The notes under the pieces are model-generated. The model did no database searches, was not told the origin of the DNA, and worked only from the letters and a program-made list of their open reading frames with translations. The position numbers were made by a program, and so were the translations under genes. A stretch of 64,000 nucleotides of DNA from M55B127 sp034521955. Lineage in GTDB: Bacteria > Bacillota > Halanaerobiia > Halanaerobiales > M55B127. Below, one piece after another: positions 36,762-45,748 of this stretch (positions within the stretch are counted from its first letter, which is position 1; every line of letters begins with the position of its first letter). The stretch spans positions 124,001 to 188,000 of the forward strand of contig JAXHLT010000003.1 in assembly GCA_034521955.1 (NCBI GenBank), in the 5' to 3' direction.

Positions 36762-36765
36762 TAAC

Positions 36766-36792
36766 AAAACCCTGCAAAAAGCAGGGTTTTAA
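36766..36792. terminator. Bidirectional terminator
   Basis: AAACCCTGC (36767-36775), loop AAAAA, GCAGGGTTT (36781-36789). It lies between convergent genes and carries A and T tracts on the two sides. Confidence 0.85.
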
Positions 36793-36793
36793 G

Positions 36794-37306
36794 CTATTTT
36801 GTACTTTCTTTATGTTCTGAAGCTAACTTAATATAGTGTTCAGCGTTTTCAGTGATAGAATTTATTTCATCATCAGAGAGCTTTCTCACTACTTTAGCTG
36901 GTGAACCCATGATTAAACTTTTGGGAGGAAATTCGGAGTTTTCTGTAACTAAACTTCCTGCAGCAACTATTGAGTTTGCTTTAATTAATGCATCATTTAA
37001 TAGAATTGCTCCCATTCCAATAAGACAGTTATCTTCAACTTTACAACCATGAATAGTTGCATTATGACCGACTGTAACATTTTTTCCAATTATTAAAGGC
37101 TGATCGGAATCAACATGTAAAGCTGAATTATCTTGAATATTTGTCCCTTCACCTAAGATTATTTTATTAAGATCTGCTCTTAATGAAGTATTATACCAAA
37201 TGCTTGTTTTTCCTTTTAATTCAACATCTCCTACAACTTGTGCACCTGGTGCAATAAATGAGCTATCTGATATTTTTGGTTTTTTGTTTTTATACTTATG
37301 AATCAT
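36794..37306 (-). CDS. Gamma-carbonic anhydrase family protein
   Basis: 170 residues of left-handed beta-helix hexapeptide repeats, starting after SFIAPGAQVVGDVELKG. The metal histidines of the family are in ALHVDSDQP, VGHNATIHGC. The protein is of the YrdA/CaiE-like group, a trimer with Zn or Fe between subunits; true carbonic anhydrase activity varies among members. It is monocistronic, facing the ferritin-like gene and sharing its terminator. The start has the site AGGGGG on the minus strand. Confidence 0.9.
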   Translation of the reverse strand: MIHKYKNKKPKISDSSFIAPGAQVVGDVELKGKTSIWYNTSLRADLNKIILGEGTNIQDNSALHVDSDQPLIIGKNVTVGHNATIHGCKVEDNCLIGMGAILLNDALIKANSIVAAGSLVTENSEFPPKSLIMGSPAKVVRKLSDDEINSITENAEHYIKLASEHKESTK

Positions 37307-37436
37307 TATATTTACCCCCTTTATATTTTTATTTTATTCAACACAAAAGATTTTAATCCTTCTTATTAGATTTATTATACTTGAATATAAGGGATTTATT
37401 TATTATAATTAAATAAGTATGATGGAAGGTGAGATA

Positions 37437-38030
37437 ATGAAATTTGCAATTATTGGTGGAACATTTAATCCTGTACATATTGGTCATTTGATTATTGCTG
37501 AAAGAGCCTATCTGGAATTTAATCTAGATAAGGTTATTTTTATGCCTGCAGGAAATCCACCTCATAAAAACAATGAAAATGTAATTGATAAAACTCACAG
37601 GATAAATATGTTAAAAACCGTTATTGAAGATAATGAACATTTTGATTTATCTTTATGGGAAATAAATAGTAATGGAAAGTCTTATACAGTTAAAACAATT
37701 GATCATTTTAAAGATAAATATGATATCAATAAAGTTAATTTAATTATTGGTACTGATTCTTTAGCTCAGATATTTAACTGGTATAAACCTCATTATGTAT
37801 TATCCAATTCAAATCTATATATTGCTAAAAGAAGTGGATATTCTTATTCTGAAACAATGAAAGATCAGCGCCTTAGAGAGTATCAAGACAGCATTAATTT
37901 ATTGGATAATTCTTTAATAGATATTTCTTCAACAATGATAAGAGAATATGTAAGAGATAAAAAATCGGTTCGTTATCTTACTCCTGATAAGATAATTGGA
38001 TATATTAAAGAAAATAATTTATATGGGTGA
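37437..38030 (+). CDS. nadD: Nicotinate-nucleotide adenylyltransferase
   Basis: 197 residues starting MKFAIIGGTFNPVHIGHLI, which has the nucleotidyltransferase GGTFNPVH and HxGH motifs; the C-terminal ISSTMIREYVRDKKSVRYL motif binds ATP phosphates. It makes deamido-NAD in NAD synthesis. The ATG at 37437 follows GGAAGGTGAG; an in-frame ATG at 37419 is less likely. It opens the conserved nadD-yqeK-LCP-rsfS-leuS cluster. Confidence 0.95.
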   Translation: MKFAIIGGTFNPVHIGHLIIAERAYLEFNLDKVIFMPAGNPPHKNNENVIDKTHRINMLKTVIEDNEHFDLSLWEINSNGKSYTVKTIDHFKDKYDINKVNLIIGTDSLAQIFNWYKPHYVLSNSNLYIAKRSGYSYSETMKDQRLREYQDSINLLDNSLIDISSTMIREYVRDKKSVRYLTPDKIIGYIKENNLYG

Positions 38031-38035
38031 AATTA

Positions 38036-38602
38036 ATGATTGATATCAAAAGTTTAAAAACTAAATTAAAAGAAATTGATGGTTTTAGATATGAACACAG
38101 CTGTTTTGTTAAAGATACTGCAGTTAAGTTAGCAAAAAAATATAAAGCAGATACTTATAAAGTTAAATTAGCTGCTTTATTACATGATTATGCCCGTAAT
38201 TATTCAAATGAAAAATTAATTGATATAGTTAATAAAAATAATATTGAGGTAGATGAATGGGAACGTGAGATTCCTGAATTATTACATTCACCAGTAGCAG
38301 CATTTATTGCTGATGATGAATTTGGTATTAAAGATAATGAAATAATAGATGCAATAAGATATCATACAATCGGCAGACCAAAAATGAGTAAGATTGAAAA
38401 AATTATTTTTCTAGCAGATATTATTGAACCAAGCCGTGATTTTCCTGATATAAATTATATTAGAGAAGCTGCTGATAATAATTTAGATAAAGCTGTACTT
38501 TTAGTTTGCGATTTTACTATAAAATATAATATTGAGCAAAACAAAATAATTCATCCTAATACATTGTTAGCTAGAAATGAACTCTTGAAGGGAGAAAACT
38601 AG
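38036..38602 (+). CDS. yqeK: YqeK-type HD phosphohydrolase (symmetrical Ap4A hydrolase)
   Basis: 188 residues with HD-domain metal ligands in RYEHSCFVKD, LLHDYARNY and HSPVAAF, and the family block RYHTIGRPKMSKIEKIIFLADIIEP. YqeK enzymes hydrolyse diadenosine tetraphosphate to two ADP using an iron site. The start ATG at 38036 is eight bases behind GGGTGA, overlapping the nadD end region; GTG at 38027 is also in frame. Confidence 0.92.
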   Translation: MIDIKSLKTKLKEIDGFRYEHSCFVKDTAVKLAKKYKADTYKVKLAALLHDYARNYSNEKLIDIVNKNNIEVDEWEREIPELLHSPVAAFIADDEFGIKDNEIIDAIRYHTIGRPKMSKIEKIIFLADIIEPSRDFPDINYIREAADNNLDKAVLLVCDFTIKYNIEQNKIIHPNTLLARNELLKGEN

Positions 38603-39766
38603 ATGTTTAAAAAGGTTAACTGGAAAATAACTGGACTTATAATAGTTTTATTAATAATTGTTTTATCTTTTTCTATATATTTAAACGATGATTTTAGTTT
38701 ATTAGATATAAATCCTTTTCGTGAATCAAAGCTAAATATATTAGTTGCTGGTTATGATTCAAATATAAACGGTCCACCTAGGGCAGATACAATTATAGTA
38801 GCTAGTGTTGATTTGAGTTCTAATCAAATTGGACTATTATTTATTCCTAGAGATACAAGAGTAAAAATAAATGGCAGGGGATATGACAGGATTAATGCTT
38901 CCCATGCTTATGGTGGAATTGAATTACTAGATGAAACTGTGGAAAACTTTATTGATGTAAAAATAGATTATTATTTGGAAACAGATTTCAATGGATTTGC
39001 AGATATTATTGATCTTCTAGGTGGACTTGATATACATATAGATAAACCATTACATTATGTAGATAAGGCAGGGGGATTATATATTGATCTTCCAGCTGGT
39101 GATGTTCATTTAAATGGTGAAAAGGCACTTCAATATGTGAGATATCGAGGTAAACTAGGAGATATAGGAAGAGTTTCAAGGCAGCAGAAGTTTGTTGAAG
39201 CCTTAATGGATAAAGCAATATCTTCTCAAACATTATTTAATTCACCATCAATATATAAAGAAGTAATGAATTCCGTAAATACAAATATACCACTAAAAGA
39301 TGTAACACCATTTTTAAAGTTGGCAAACAAACTTGATTTAAGTAAGGTAAAAACAGAAATGGTACCGGGAAAACCAGAATATATAAATAATGCTAGTTAC
39401 TGGATAGCAGATGAAGATGCATTAGATATAATGGTAGATAATTTAATCAGAAGTAAAGAATATATCCAAAATGATAAATATTATATTACTATTTTAAATG
39501 GTAATGGTGTATCTGGAGTTGCTACTAAAACTGCAGATGAACTAAAAAAATATGGATTTAATATAAATGATATATCTAATGCCGATAGGTATGATTATGA
39601 AGATACCATTATTTATTATAAAGAAGATGAAAAAGTAGCAAATGGAATTCAGGAAATTCTAGGTGGAGTAGTAGAAAATTCAGAAGAAATTGAAGCCGAT
39701 TTTCAGATTATATTAGGAGAAAAGTTTTTAGATAATTCATTAGTGAAAAAGGAGGAACTTAATTAA
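38603..39766 (+). CDS. LCP-family (LytR-CpsA-Psr) glycopolymer transferase with LytR_C domain
   Basis: 387 residues: a short cytoplasmic N-terminus, one membrane helix (about residues 10-28), an LCP domain with NILVAGYDS, RADTIIVASV, IPRDTRVKI and the arginine-rich RYRGKLGDIGRVSRQQ block that holds polyprenyl phosphate, and a LytR_C domain at about 295-370 (ITILNGNGVSGVA). Such proteins attach secondary polymers to peptidoglycan or another acceptor at the outer face of the membrane. The stop overlaps the rsfS start. Confidence 0.9.
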   Translation: MFKKVNWKITGLIIVLLIIVLSFSIYLNDDFSLLDINPFRESKLNILVAGYDSNINGPPRADTIIVASVDLSSNQIGLLFIPRDTRVKINGRGYDRINASHAYGGIELLDETVENFIDVKIDYYLETDFNGFADIIDLLGGLDIHIDKPLHYVDKAGGLYIDLPAGDVHLNGEKALQYVRYRGKLGDIGRVSRQQKFVEALMDKAISSQTLFNSPSIYKEVMNSVNTNIPLKDVTPFLKLANKLDLSKVKTEMVPGKPEYINNASYWIADEDALDIMVDNLIRSKEYIQNDKYYITILNGNGVSGVATKTADELKKYGFNINDISNADRYDYEDTIIYYKEDEKVANGIQEILGGVVENSEEIEADFQIILGEKFLDNSLVKKEELN

Positions 39767-40128
39767 TGTCAAAAGATAATTTCAAAAAAATTGCTGAACT
39801 TGCAGCTGAAGCTGCAGATGATAAAAAGGCATTTGATATAGAGATATTAAATGTTGAAGGATTAACTATAATAGCAGATTACTTTGTTATTTGTTCAGGT
39901 AATACAGATAAACAAGTACAGGCTATTGCAAGAGCAGTCGAAGAAAAATTAGACGAGGAAGGTATTTATCCTAAACAGATTGCAGGAAAAGATGAAGGTA
40001 GATGGATACTGATGGACTATGCTGATGTAATTGTACATGTTTTTCATAAACATGAAAGACAATACTATGAACTTGATAGATTATGGGCTGATGCTGAAAA
40101 GATATTGAAAAAAGAAGAAACTTCTTGA
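39766..40128 (+). CDS. rsfS: Ribosome silencing factor RsfS
   Basis: 120 residues with the family blocks ADYFVICSGNTDKQVQAI, the GRWILMDYADVIVHVFH stretch and ERQYYELDRLWADAE. RsfS binds L14 on the 50S subunit and blocks subunit joining in starvation. The start overlaps the upstream stop, behind AAGGAGG. The leuS promoter -35 hexamer overlaps its stop codon. Confidence 0.95.
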   Translation: MSKDNFKKIAELAAEAADDKKAFDIEILNVEGLTIIADYFVICSGNTDKQVQAIARAVEEKLDEEGIYPKQIAGKDEGRWILMDYADVIVHVFHKHERQYYELDRLWADAEKILKKEETS

Positions 40129-40153
40129 CTTTAAGCCTATAAATTATTATAAT
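40125..40153 (+). promoter_or_regulatory. leuS promoter
   Basis: TTGACT at 40125-40130, a 17-base spacer and TATAAT at 40148-40153. The -35 element contains the rsfS stop codon. Confidence 0.82.
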
Positions 40154-40159
40154 TTTTTA

Positions 40160-40405
40160 TATAGATAAATATTGATAATAAGGGCAATGAAAGAAAGTAG
40201 TAATAGTATTGTATTTTAAGAGAGCTGCTGGTTGGTGAAAAGCGGTAATATAATATTATGAACTCGTTCTGGAGCCTATACTGTTGAAATTTAAGTAGAT
40301 GGTATCGTAAAAATGCGTTAAGTTTTTTAAGTGGATAACTACTATCTATTAGGGTGGTACCACGGGTAATCAACTCGTCCCTTGCTTGGGGATGGGTTTT
40401 TTTAT
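40160..40405 (+). promoter_or_regulatory. Leucine T-box leader of leuS
   Basis: The T-box core AGGGTGGTACCACGGG is at 40351-40366. Stem I has the GA-rich and AGTA elements near 40190-40200, and the specifier loop GAACTCGTTCTGG carries the leucine codon CTC at 40263-40265. The terminator is AACTCGTCCC / GGGATGGGTT (40372-40398, with G-U pairs) before a run of T. Uncharged tRNA-Leu should pair with the specifier and T-box and allow leuS transcription. Confidence 0.95.
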
Positions 40406-40444
40406 TTTATAATATATTATTAGTTAATCAAGGGGGAATTATAA

Positions 40445-42942
40445 GTGAAAGATTATTATAATTTTAAAGAAATTGAGAAAAAGTGGCAAAAAAAATGGGA
40501 TGATGAAAGTCTTTACAAAACAAAAAATAAAGATAAAAAAGATAATTATTATGTATTAGAAATGTTTCCTTATCCTTCTGGCAAGTTACATATGGGCCAT
40601 GTAAGAGTATATTCAATTGGTGATGTCATTGCTCGTTTTAAAAGAATGAAGGGACTAAATGTGCTTCATCCAATGGGTTGGGATGCATTTGGACTTCCTG
40701 CTGAAAATGCAGCAATTAAGCATGGTAATATCCATCCAAGAGAATGGACCTGGGATAATATTGCAAGTATGAAAGAACAGATGAAATCTTTAGGACTAAG
40801 TTATGACTGGGATCGAGAAGTTGCAACTGCTGATCCTGATTATTATAAGTGGACACAATGGTTTTTTGTAAAAATGTTTGAAAATGATTTGGCATATAAA
40901 AAAGAACAGGCTGTGAACTGGTGTCCAAGTTGTGATACTGTATTGGCTAATGAACAGGTTGTAAATGATCGTTGTGAGCGTTGTGATACTTTAGTTGAAC
41001 AAAAAGAATTAGAACAGTGGTTTTTAAAAATTACAGATTATGCTGATGAACTTCTAGAAGGTCATGATAAATTAGACTGGCCGGAAAGAGTTAAAACAAT
41101 GCAGAAAAACTGGATTGGTAAAAGTGAAGGAATGAGAATAAAGTTTCCAATTGAAGAGATAAAAAAAGAACTTGAAGTTTTTACCACAAGGCCAGATACA
41201 ATTTATGGTGCAACATATATGGTATTAGCACCTGAACATCCATATGTTGATGAATTAATTGAAGGTAAAGATAATGAAAAAGAAATTAGAGAATTCATAA
41301 AAGACGTTAAAGCACAAAAAGAAATGGAAAGAACTTCAGCCTGAATCAGAAAAAGAAGGTATTTTTACTGGTAGTTATGCTACAAATCCAATGACAGGTG
41401 AAAAGATACCTATTTTAATAGCAAATTATGTATTGATGGGTTATGGAACTGGAGCTATAATGGCTGTACCTGCTCATGATCAAAGAGACTTTGATTTTGC
41501 AAAAAAATATGATCTTCCAATTACAGCAGTAATTCAACCTGATGAAAAGGAAGAAAAACTAGATGGATCTAAAATGGAAGAAGCATATAGTGAGGATGGC
41601 TATTTAATAAACTCTGAAAAATATAATGATCTAAGTGTTAAGGATGCTTTTGATGCTGTTGCTGATGATATGGAAGAAAAAAATATTGGTAATAGGGAAG
41701 AAAATTATAGATTAAGAGATTGGTTAATTTCAAGACAAAGGTACTGGGGAACTCCAATACCAATTGTTTATTGTGATGAATGTGGAGCAGTACCAGTTCC
41801 TGAAGAAGAATTACCAGTTGTATTACCAGATGATGTAGAATTTTCACATACTGGAGTTTCTCCTCTAGCAAAGTCTGAAGAATTTGTTAATACCACTTGT
41901 CCTAAATGTGGTGGAGATGCTAAAAGAGAAATAGATACTATGGATACTTTTGTTGATTCATCCTGGTATTTTTTAAGATATATTGATCCTAATAATAAAA
42001 TGGCACCTGTTGGTAAAGAGAAAGCTAATGATTGGTTTCCAGTAGATCAATATATTGGTGGTATTGAACATGCCATACTTCACTTATTATATGCTAGATT
42101 TTTTACAAAAGTAATAAGAGACCTAGATTTAATTGATGATGGTGAACCATTTACTAAATGGTTAGCACAGGGTATGGTCTTAAAAGATGGAGATAAAATG
42201 TCTAAGTCAAAGGGCAATGTTGTAGACCCTAGTAAAATACTTGATGAATACGGTGCTGATACAGCAAGATTATTTATCCTTTTTGCTTCACCACCTGAAA
42301 AAGACTTAGAGTGGAGTGATAAAGGAGTTGAAGGAGCCAACAGGTTCTTAAATAGGGTTTGGAGATTTGTCTCTGAACACATTGAGCTCATTAAAGATAT
42401 TGATGTAGAAAAAATTAACATTGATCAAAATAATCTAACTGATCAGGAAAAAGAACTTCATAGAAAGTTACATGAAACTATTCAAAAGGTTACTGAAGAT
42501 ATTGAAGAAAGACTGAACTTTAATACAGCTATAAGTGCTATAATGGAACTTGTAAATGAAATATATCATTATGTAGGTAATAATGATGAAATAAATGAAG
42601 AACTTATTAACACTTGTTTCTGAAAAATTAGTACTAATGCTTGCACCTTTTGCTCCTCATATGAGTGAAGAACTATGGAATAAAATGGGACATAATGATA
42701 CAGTCAATCGAGCAAAATGGCCTGAATTTAGTAAAGAGGCTATCAAAAAAGATGAAGTAACAATAGTTATTCAAATTAATGGTAAGGTTAGAGACAAAGT
42801 TGATGTAGATGCTGATATATCAAAAGATAAACTTAAAGAAAAAGTTTTTAATCAAGATAAGGTAAAAAAATATACAGAAGGTAAAGAAATTATAAAAACT
42901 ATTGTTATACCTAAAAAATTAGTAAATGTTGTTGTAAAGTAA
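40445..42942 (+). CDS. leuS: Leucyl-tRNA synthetase, interrupted by two frameshifts
   Basis: Start GTG 40445 behind AAGGGGG. Frame 1 runs to 41344 and has the HIGH-type motif PYPSGKLHMGH and CP1 start. At about 41342 the frame shifts (extra C in TCAGCCTGAATC; without it, SAESEKEGIFTGSYA). Frame 2 (to 42623) contains the rest of the editing domain, the zinc-type CPKCGGDAKREIDTMDTFVDSSWYF block and KMSKSKGN. A second shift near 42603 (GAAGAACTTATTAAC) leads to the third frame with the anticodon-binding end to 42942. Joined, about 831 residues, normal for LeuRS. Because the enzyme is essential and all motifs are conserved, these are most likely sequence errors. Confidence 0.92.
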
Positions 42943-42962
42943 TATTTTAAAAATATAATTTA

Positions 42963-42992
42963 AAACCCCTGTTTTAATAGCAGGGGTTTTTT
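42963..42992 (+). terminator. Intrinsic terminator after leuS
   Basis: AAACCCCTG, loop TTTTAATAG, CAGGGGTTT and a T run. Confidence 0.87.
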
Positions 42993-43031
42993 GATATAAT
43001 GTAAGTAAACTTAGTGTGAGGTGAAAAAATA

Positions 43032-43241
43032 TTGAAAAGAGAGTATAAGTGTGAAAAATGTGGAAATAAAGAATACGATAAATCTGAGATTAGAACCACT
43101 GGAGGCAAATTATCTAAACTGTTTGATGTACAAAACAAGAAATTTGTTGCAGTAAGTTGTACTAACTGTGGATACACAGAGTTTTATAAAATAAATGACA
43201 GTGGTACATTAAGTAATATATTTGATTTTTTAACTAATTAA
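43032..43241 (+). CDS. Small zinc-ribbon nucleic-acid-binding protein (COG3478 type)
   Basis: 69 residues with two CxxC pairs: YKCEKCGNKEY near the N-terminus and VSCTNCGYTEFY, the zinc-ribbon pattern of this family, with a short FDVQNKKF centre. Start is TTG at 43032 behind GAGGTG. Function of the family is not known; nucleic-acid binding is only predicted. Confidence 0.85.
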   Translation: MKREYKCEKCGNKEYDKSEIRTTGGKLSKLFDVQNKKFVAVSCTNCGYTEFYKINDSGTLSNIFDFLTN

Positions 43242-43263
43242 TAGATATAGGGGTGTATTAAAA

Positions 43264-44101
43264 ATGTCTGGAATAGTATTTATGAAAACAAAAATGTTAG
43301 ATGAACTATCAACATTTTATACAGAAAAAATTGGGATGGATGTGTGGTTGGACCAAGGTCAAGTGTAAAATATTTGAAAAAGGAAATTTGCAAATTGGGT
43401 TCTGCCAGTCTGATGAGGTAGAAAATGATGGTGTTATTACATATTACTATAACTCTAAGGAAAAAGTAGATCAAATACATAAACAATTAACCGGAAAAGT
43501 TAAAATTTTAAAGTCTCCTCAAGAAAATAAAAAGTTTGATATTTATCAATTTTTTGCTGAGGATCCAGAAGGAAGAACTTTAGAATTTCAATCTTTTTTA
43601 CATGATACAAAGCCATATTTAAGTGGTAAAGAACTGTTATTAAATCGACGCAGTTATAGAGAATATTCTGATCGAGAAGTTAGTGATGAAGTAATAAAAA
43701 AGGTGATTGATATTAGTAGATATGCACCTACCTCAATGAATTCACAATCTTATTATTTTAAGATTATAAGAGACAGAGAATTAATTTGTGACTTATCTAC
43801 TATCAGAAAAACTGCTTCTGAACCAATAAAAAAAGCACCGATAGCAGTTGCAATTTGTTCTGATAATGAGCTTTCCAATCGGTATAAACAAGATGGAGAT
43901 ATAGCTGCATATCACTTTATGTTAGCTGCTAGACTGTATAATTTAGGGACATGTTGGATTGCTGATATGGATCGTGAAAGCATTAAAAAGAAATTAAATA
44001 TACCAATTGAACATTATATTGCGACAATTACACCGGTTGGTTATATTAAAGAGGAAACTAAAGCACCAAAAAGAAAAGAAATAGCAAAATATATTAGATA
44101 A
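43264..44101 (+). CDS. Nitroreductase fused to an N-terminal VOC (glyoxalase-like) domain, frameshifted
   Basis: ATG 43264 starts MSGIVFMKTKMLDELSTFYTEKIGMDVWLDQGQ, the first half of a VOC domain (split here only as a landmark), but the frame stops at 43366-43368. Dropping one G at 43364 gives QCKIFEKGNLQIGFCQ and continues through the VOC end EDPEGRTLEFQSFLHD to the nitroreductase part: LLNRRSYREYSDREVSDEVI, YAPTSMNSQSYYFKII and GTCWIADMD. The long frame from 43301 in another start is only the tail of this gene. Joined, 278 residues. Nitroreductases use FMN and NAD(P)H; the fused VOC domain is unusual and its ligand unknown. Confidence 0.8.
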
Positions 44102-44117
44102 ATTTAGGAGTGTTTTT

Positions 44118-44576
44118 ATGAGAGAAAAAGCCTGTGTTGTAGATGTAAATGGGAATCAAGCCAAGGTTGTTGTAACTAGGTATTCTGCTTGTAGTAAGTG
44201 TGATAAAGATTGTATATTAGGAATGGAAGAGAGTCATGAACAAGATAGCATATATGTTGAGGTAAATAATGATAAGAATGCTGAAGTCGGTGATACAGTT
44301 AGTATTGAACTAAAAGACAGTTCATTAGTAATGGGTTCTTTAATTATTTATCTTATTCCACTGTTATTTTTTGTAGGAGGATACTTTGTTGGGATAAGGT
44401 TAAATTTTTTAACAGGTTCTATTTCACAAGAACTAACGGGTATTATATCTTCATTTGTCTTTTTATATCTTTCATTTTTAATTACAAGAAAAATTGATAA
44501 AAAAATTTCAAAAACAAATAAATTTAAATCTGAAATGGTAGGAATTGTTTCGAAAAATAATCCGACAAGGAAGTGA
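44118..44576 (+). CDS. RseC/MucC-family membrane protein
   Basis: 152 residues. The N-terminus has CSKCDKDC in ACSKCDKDCIL, typical of the SoxR-reducing-system protein RseC family, then two membrane helices (about 75-95 and 108-128). In proteobacteria RseC acts with the Rnf-like complex; in Firmicutes it is seen near redox genes. Neighbours are a nitroreductase fusion and a CsoR-type regulator. The specific role is not known. Confidence 0.85.
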   Translation: MREKACVVDVNGNQAKVVVTRYSACSKCDKDCILGMEESHEQDSIYVEVNNDKNAEVGDTVSIELKDSSLVMGSLIIYLIPLLFFVGGYFVGIRLNFLTGSISQELTGIISSFVFLYLSFLITRKIDKKISKTNKFKSEMVGIVSKNNPTRK

Positions 44577-44580
44577 TAAT

Positions 44581-44853
44581 GTGAATTCTATTTCTGAGGA
44601 AGTAAAAGATGATTTAATAGTTAGGTTAAATAGAATAGAGGGACAGACTCGTGGAGTAAAAAAGATGATTGAAAATGAAAAGTACTGTGTTGATATTTTA
44701 ACACAGATTGTAGCTGTAAGAGGTGCCTTAAAAAAGGTTGCTTTAAAGGTTTTACAGGAACACATAGATGGCTGTGTACAAAGATCTTTAAAAAATGATG
44801 ATGAGGAAATCATAGATGAATTATTAGATGTTGTAAATAGATTTATTGATTAA
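44581..44853 (+). CDS. CsoR-family metal-sensing repressor
   Basis: 90 residues from GTG 44581, behind AAGGAAGTG; the frame is also open upstream to 44545 but this overlaps rseC. The family core NRIEGQTRGVKKMIE is present. Cys36, His61 and Cys65 (YCVDIL and EHIDGC) stand at exactly the copper-ligand positions of mycobacterial CsoR, so Cu(I) sensing is more likely than persulfide (CstR) or formaldehyde (FrmR) sensing. No copper pump is next to it; its targets are elsewhere or in the same operon. Confidence 0.9.
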   Translation: MNSISEEVKDDLIVRLNRIEGQTRGVKKMIENEKYCVDILTQIVAVRGALKKVALKVLQEHIDGCVQRSLKNDDEEIIDELLDVVNRFID

Positions 44854-44939
44854 TTTTTTGATTTGAATACAAAGAAAATATTTTAAAATAAATTTTATTA
44901 TTAATAAGAATTGATTTGTAAGTATTAAGCCTTGATTCC

Positions 44940-44966
44940 AAACAGGAGTTCACCTCCTGTTTTTTA
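44940..44966 (+). terminator. Intrinsic terminator after the CsoR-family gene
   Basis: AAACAGGAG (44940-44948), loop TTCAC, CTCCTGTTT (44954-44962), then T residues. Confidence 0.87.
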
Positions 44967-45048
44967 AATTTAAAAAAGGGATAAATAACATCATGTTGAA
45001 TTAAAAAGATACGCTTGAAAATTAAAAACATTTAATATCTAAATCAAA

Positions 45049-45077
45049 TTGAAATATTAAAATGATTATGTTATTAT
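45049..45077 (+). promoter_or_regulatory. Promoter of the replication-loader cassette
   Basis: TTGAAA at 45049-45054, a 17-base spacer and TATTAT at 45072-45077, 35 bases before the ATG of the DnaD-like gene. Confidence 0.6.
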
Positions 45078-45112
45078 AAATGATGCTGCCTAAAGAGTCA
45101 GGAGTGATAATA

Positions 45113-45748
45113 ATGCAGCATTTAGATTATTTAAAAGTTCCAAAAGTTTTGATTAAAGATGATAGATTAAGTGATAAAGAAGTAGGTCAACTCACTAGAC
45201 TTTTTTTAAAAAGTGAAATTACTAGTCTATCAAATAAGACTAAATGGTTGATTGATAAAGAGATCATAAGTGATTTCAAATTACTTGATTCACTATTTAT
45301 TAAGGGATGGTTGGCTAAAGAAGATGGTAATGTTTTTCTAACAATACCAGCTAAACTGATTAGTCAAAACATAGAAAGCAAAGAAAAAGAATATAATGAG
45401 AAGGGTTCAAAAATTGCCCGTAATTGGGATAAATATTTTGGAACATTAAACTTGACTCCAACTTTTTTAGAAAAACTATTATCATTTATAAATGATGGTA
45501 TTAGTGAAGATGTAGTTGTTGAGGTAATCAAAATAAGTTCTAAGAAAGCAAAGGGTAATCCAACAAATTATATAATTTCATTACTAAGAGACTATCTAAA
45601 TAGATCAATATATACTATACACGACTTCAAAGAAGAAAAACAAAGGATGGAAGAGTATGAAAAAAGACTTCAAGAAATTAATCGAAAAAAAGAAAAGAGA
45701 GATGAAGACGAAACCCTCGAAGACTACTACAAAAAGGGATATAGATAA
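45113..45748 (+). CDS. DnaD-domain-like replication initiation protein
   Basis: 211 residues from ATG 45113 (site AGGAGTGAT). The C-terminal half has a DnaD-like helical domain: FLEKLLSFINDGISEDVVVEVIKIS followed by KAKGNPTNYIISLLRDYLN, matching the KxxNPxxYxxxxLxxWL pattern of DnaD/DnaB proteins (given as separate landmarks). The N-terminal half is a possible winged helix. The last residues EDYYKKGYR resemble the end of the third gene of this cassette. DnaD proteins help load the DnaB helicase; the next gene, a DnaC/DnaI-type ATPase, overlaps by 92 bases and fits this role. Confidence 0.78.
   Translation: MQHLDYLKVPKVLIKDDRLSDKEVGQLTRLFLKSEITSLSNKTKWLIDKEIISDFKLLDSLFIKGWLAKEDGNVFLTIPAKLISQNIESKEKEYNEKGSKIARNWDKYFGTLNLTPTFLEKLLSFINDGISEDVVVEVIKISSKKAKGNPTNYIISLLRDYLNRSIYTIHDFKEEKQRMEEYEKRLQEINRKKEKRDEDETLEDYYKKGYR

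Noticed and set aside
40445..42942. Programmed frameshifting or a split leucyl-tRNA synthetase.
   Set aside because: Two breaks at non-slippery positions, each without an own ribosome-binding site for the next part, and each repaired by a one-base change to conserved sequence.
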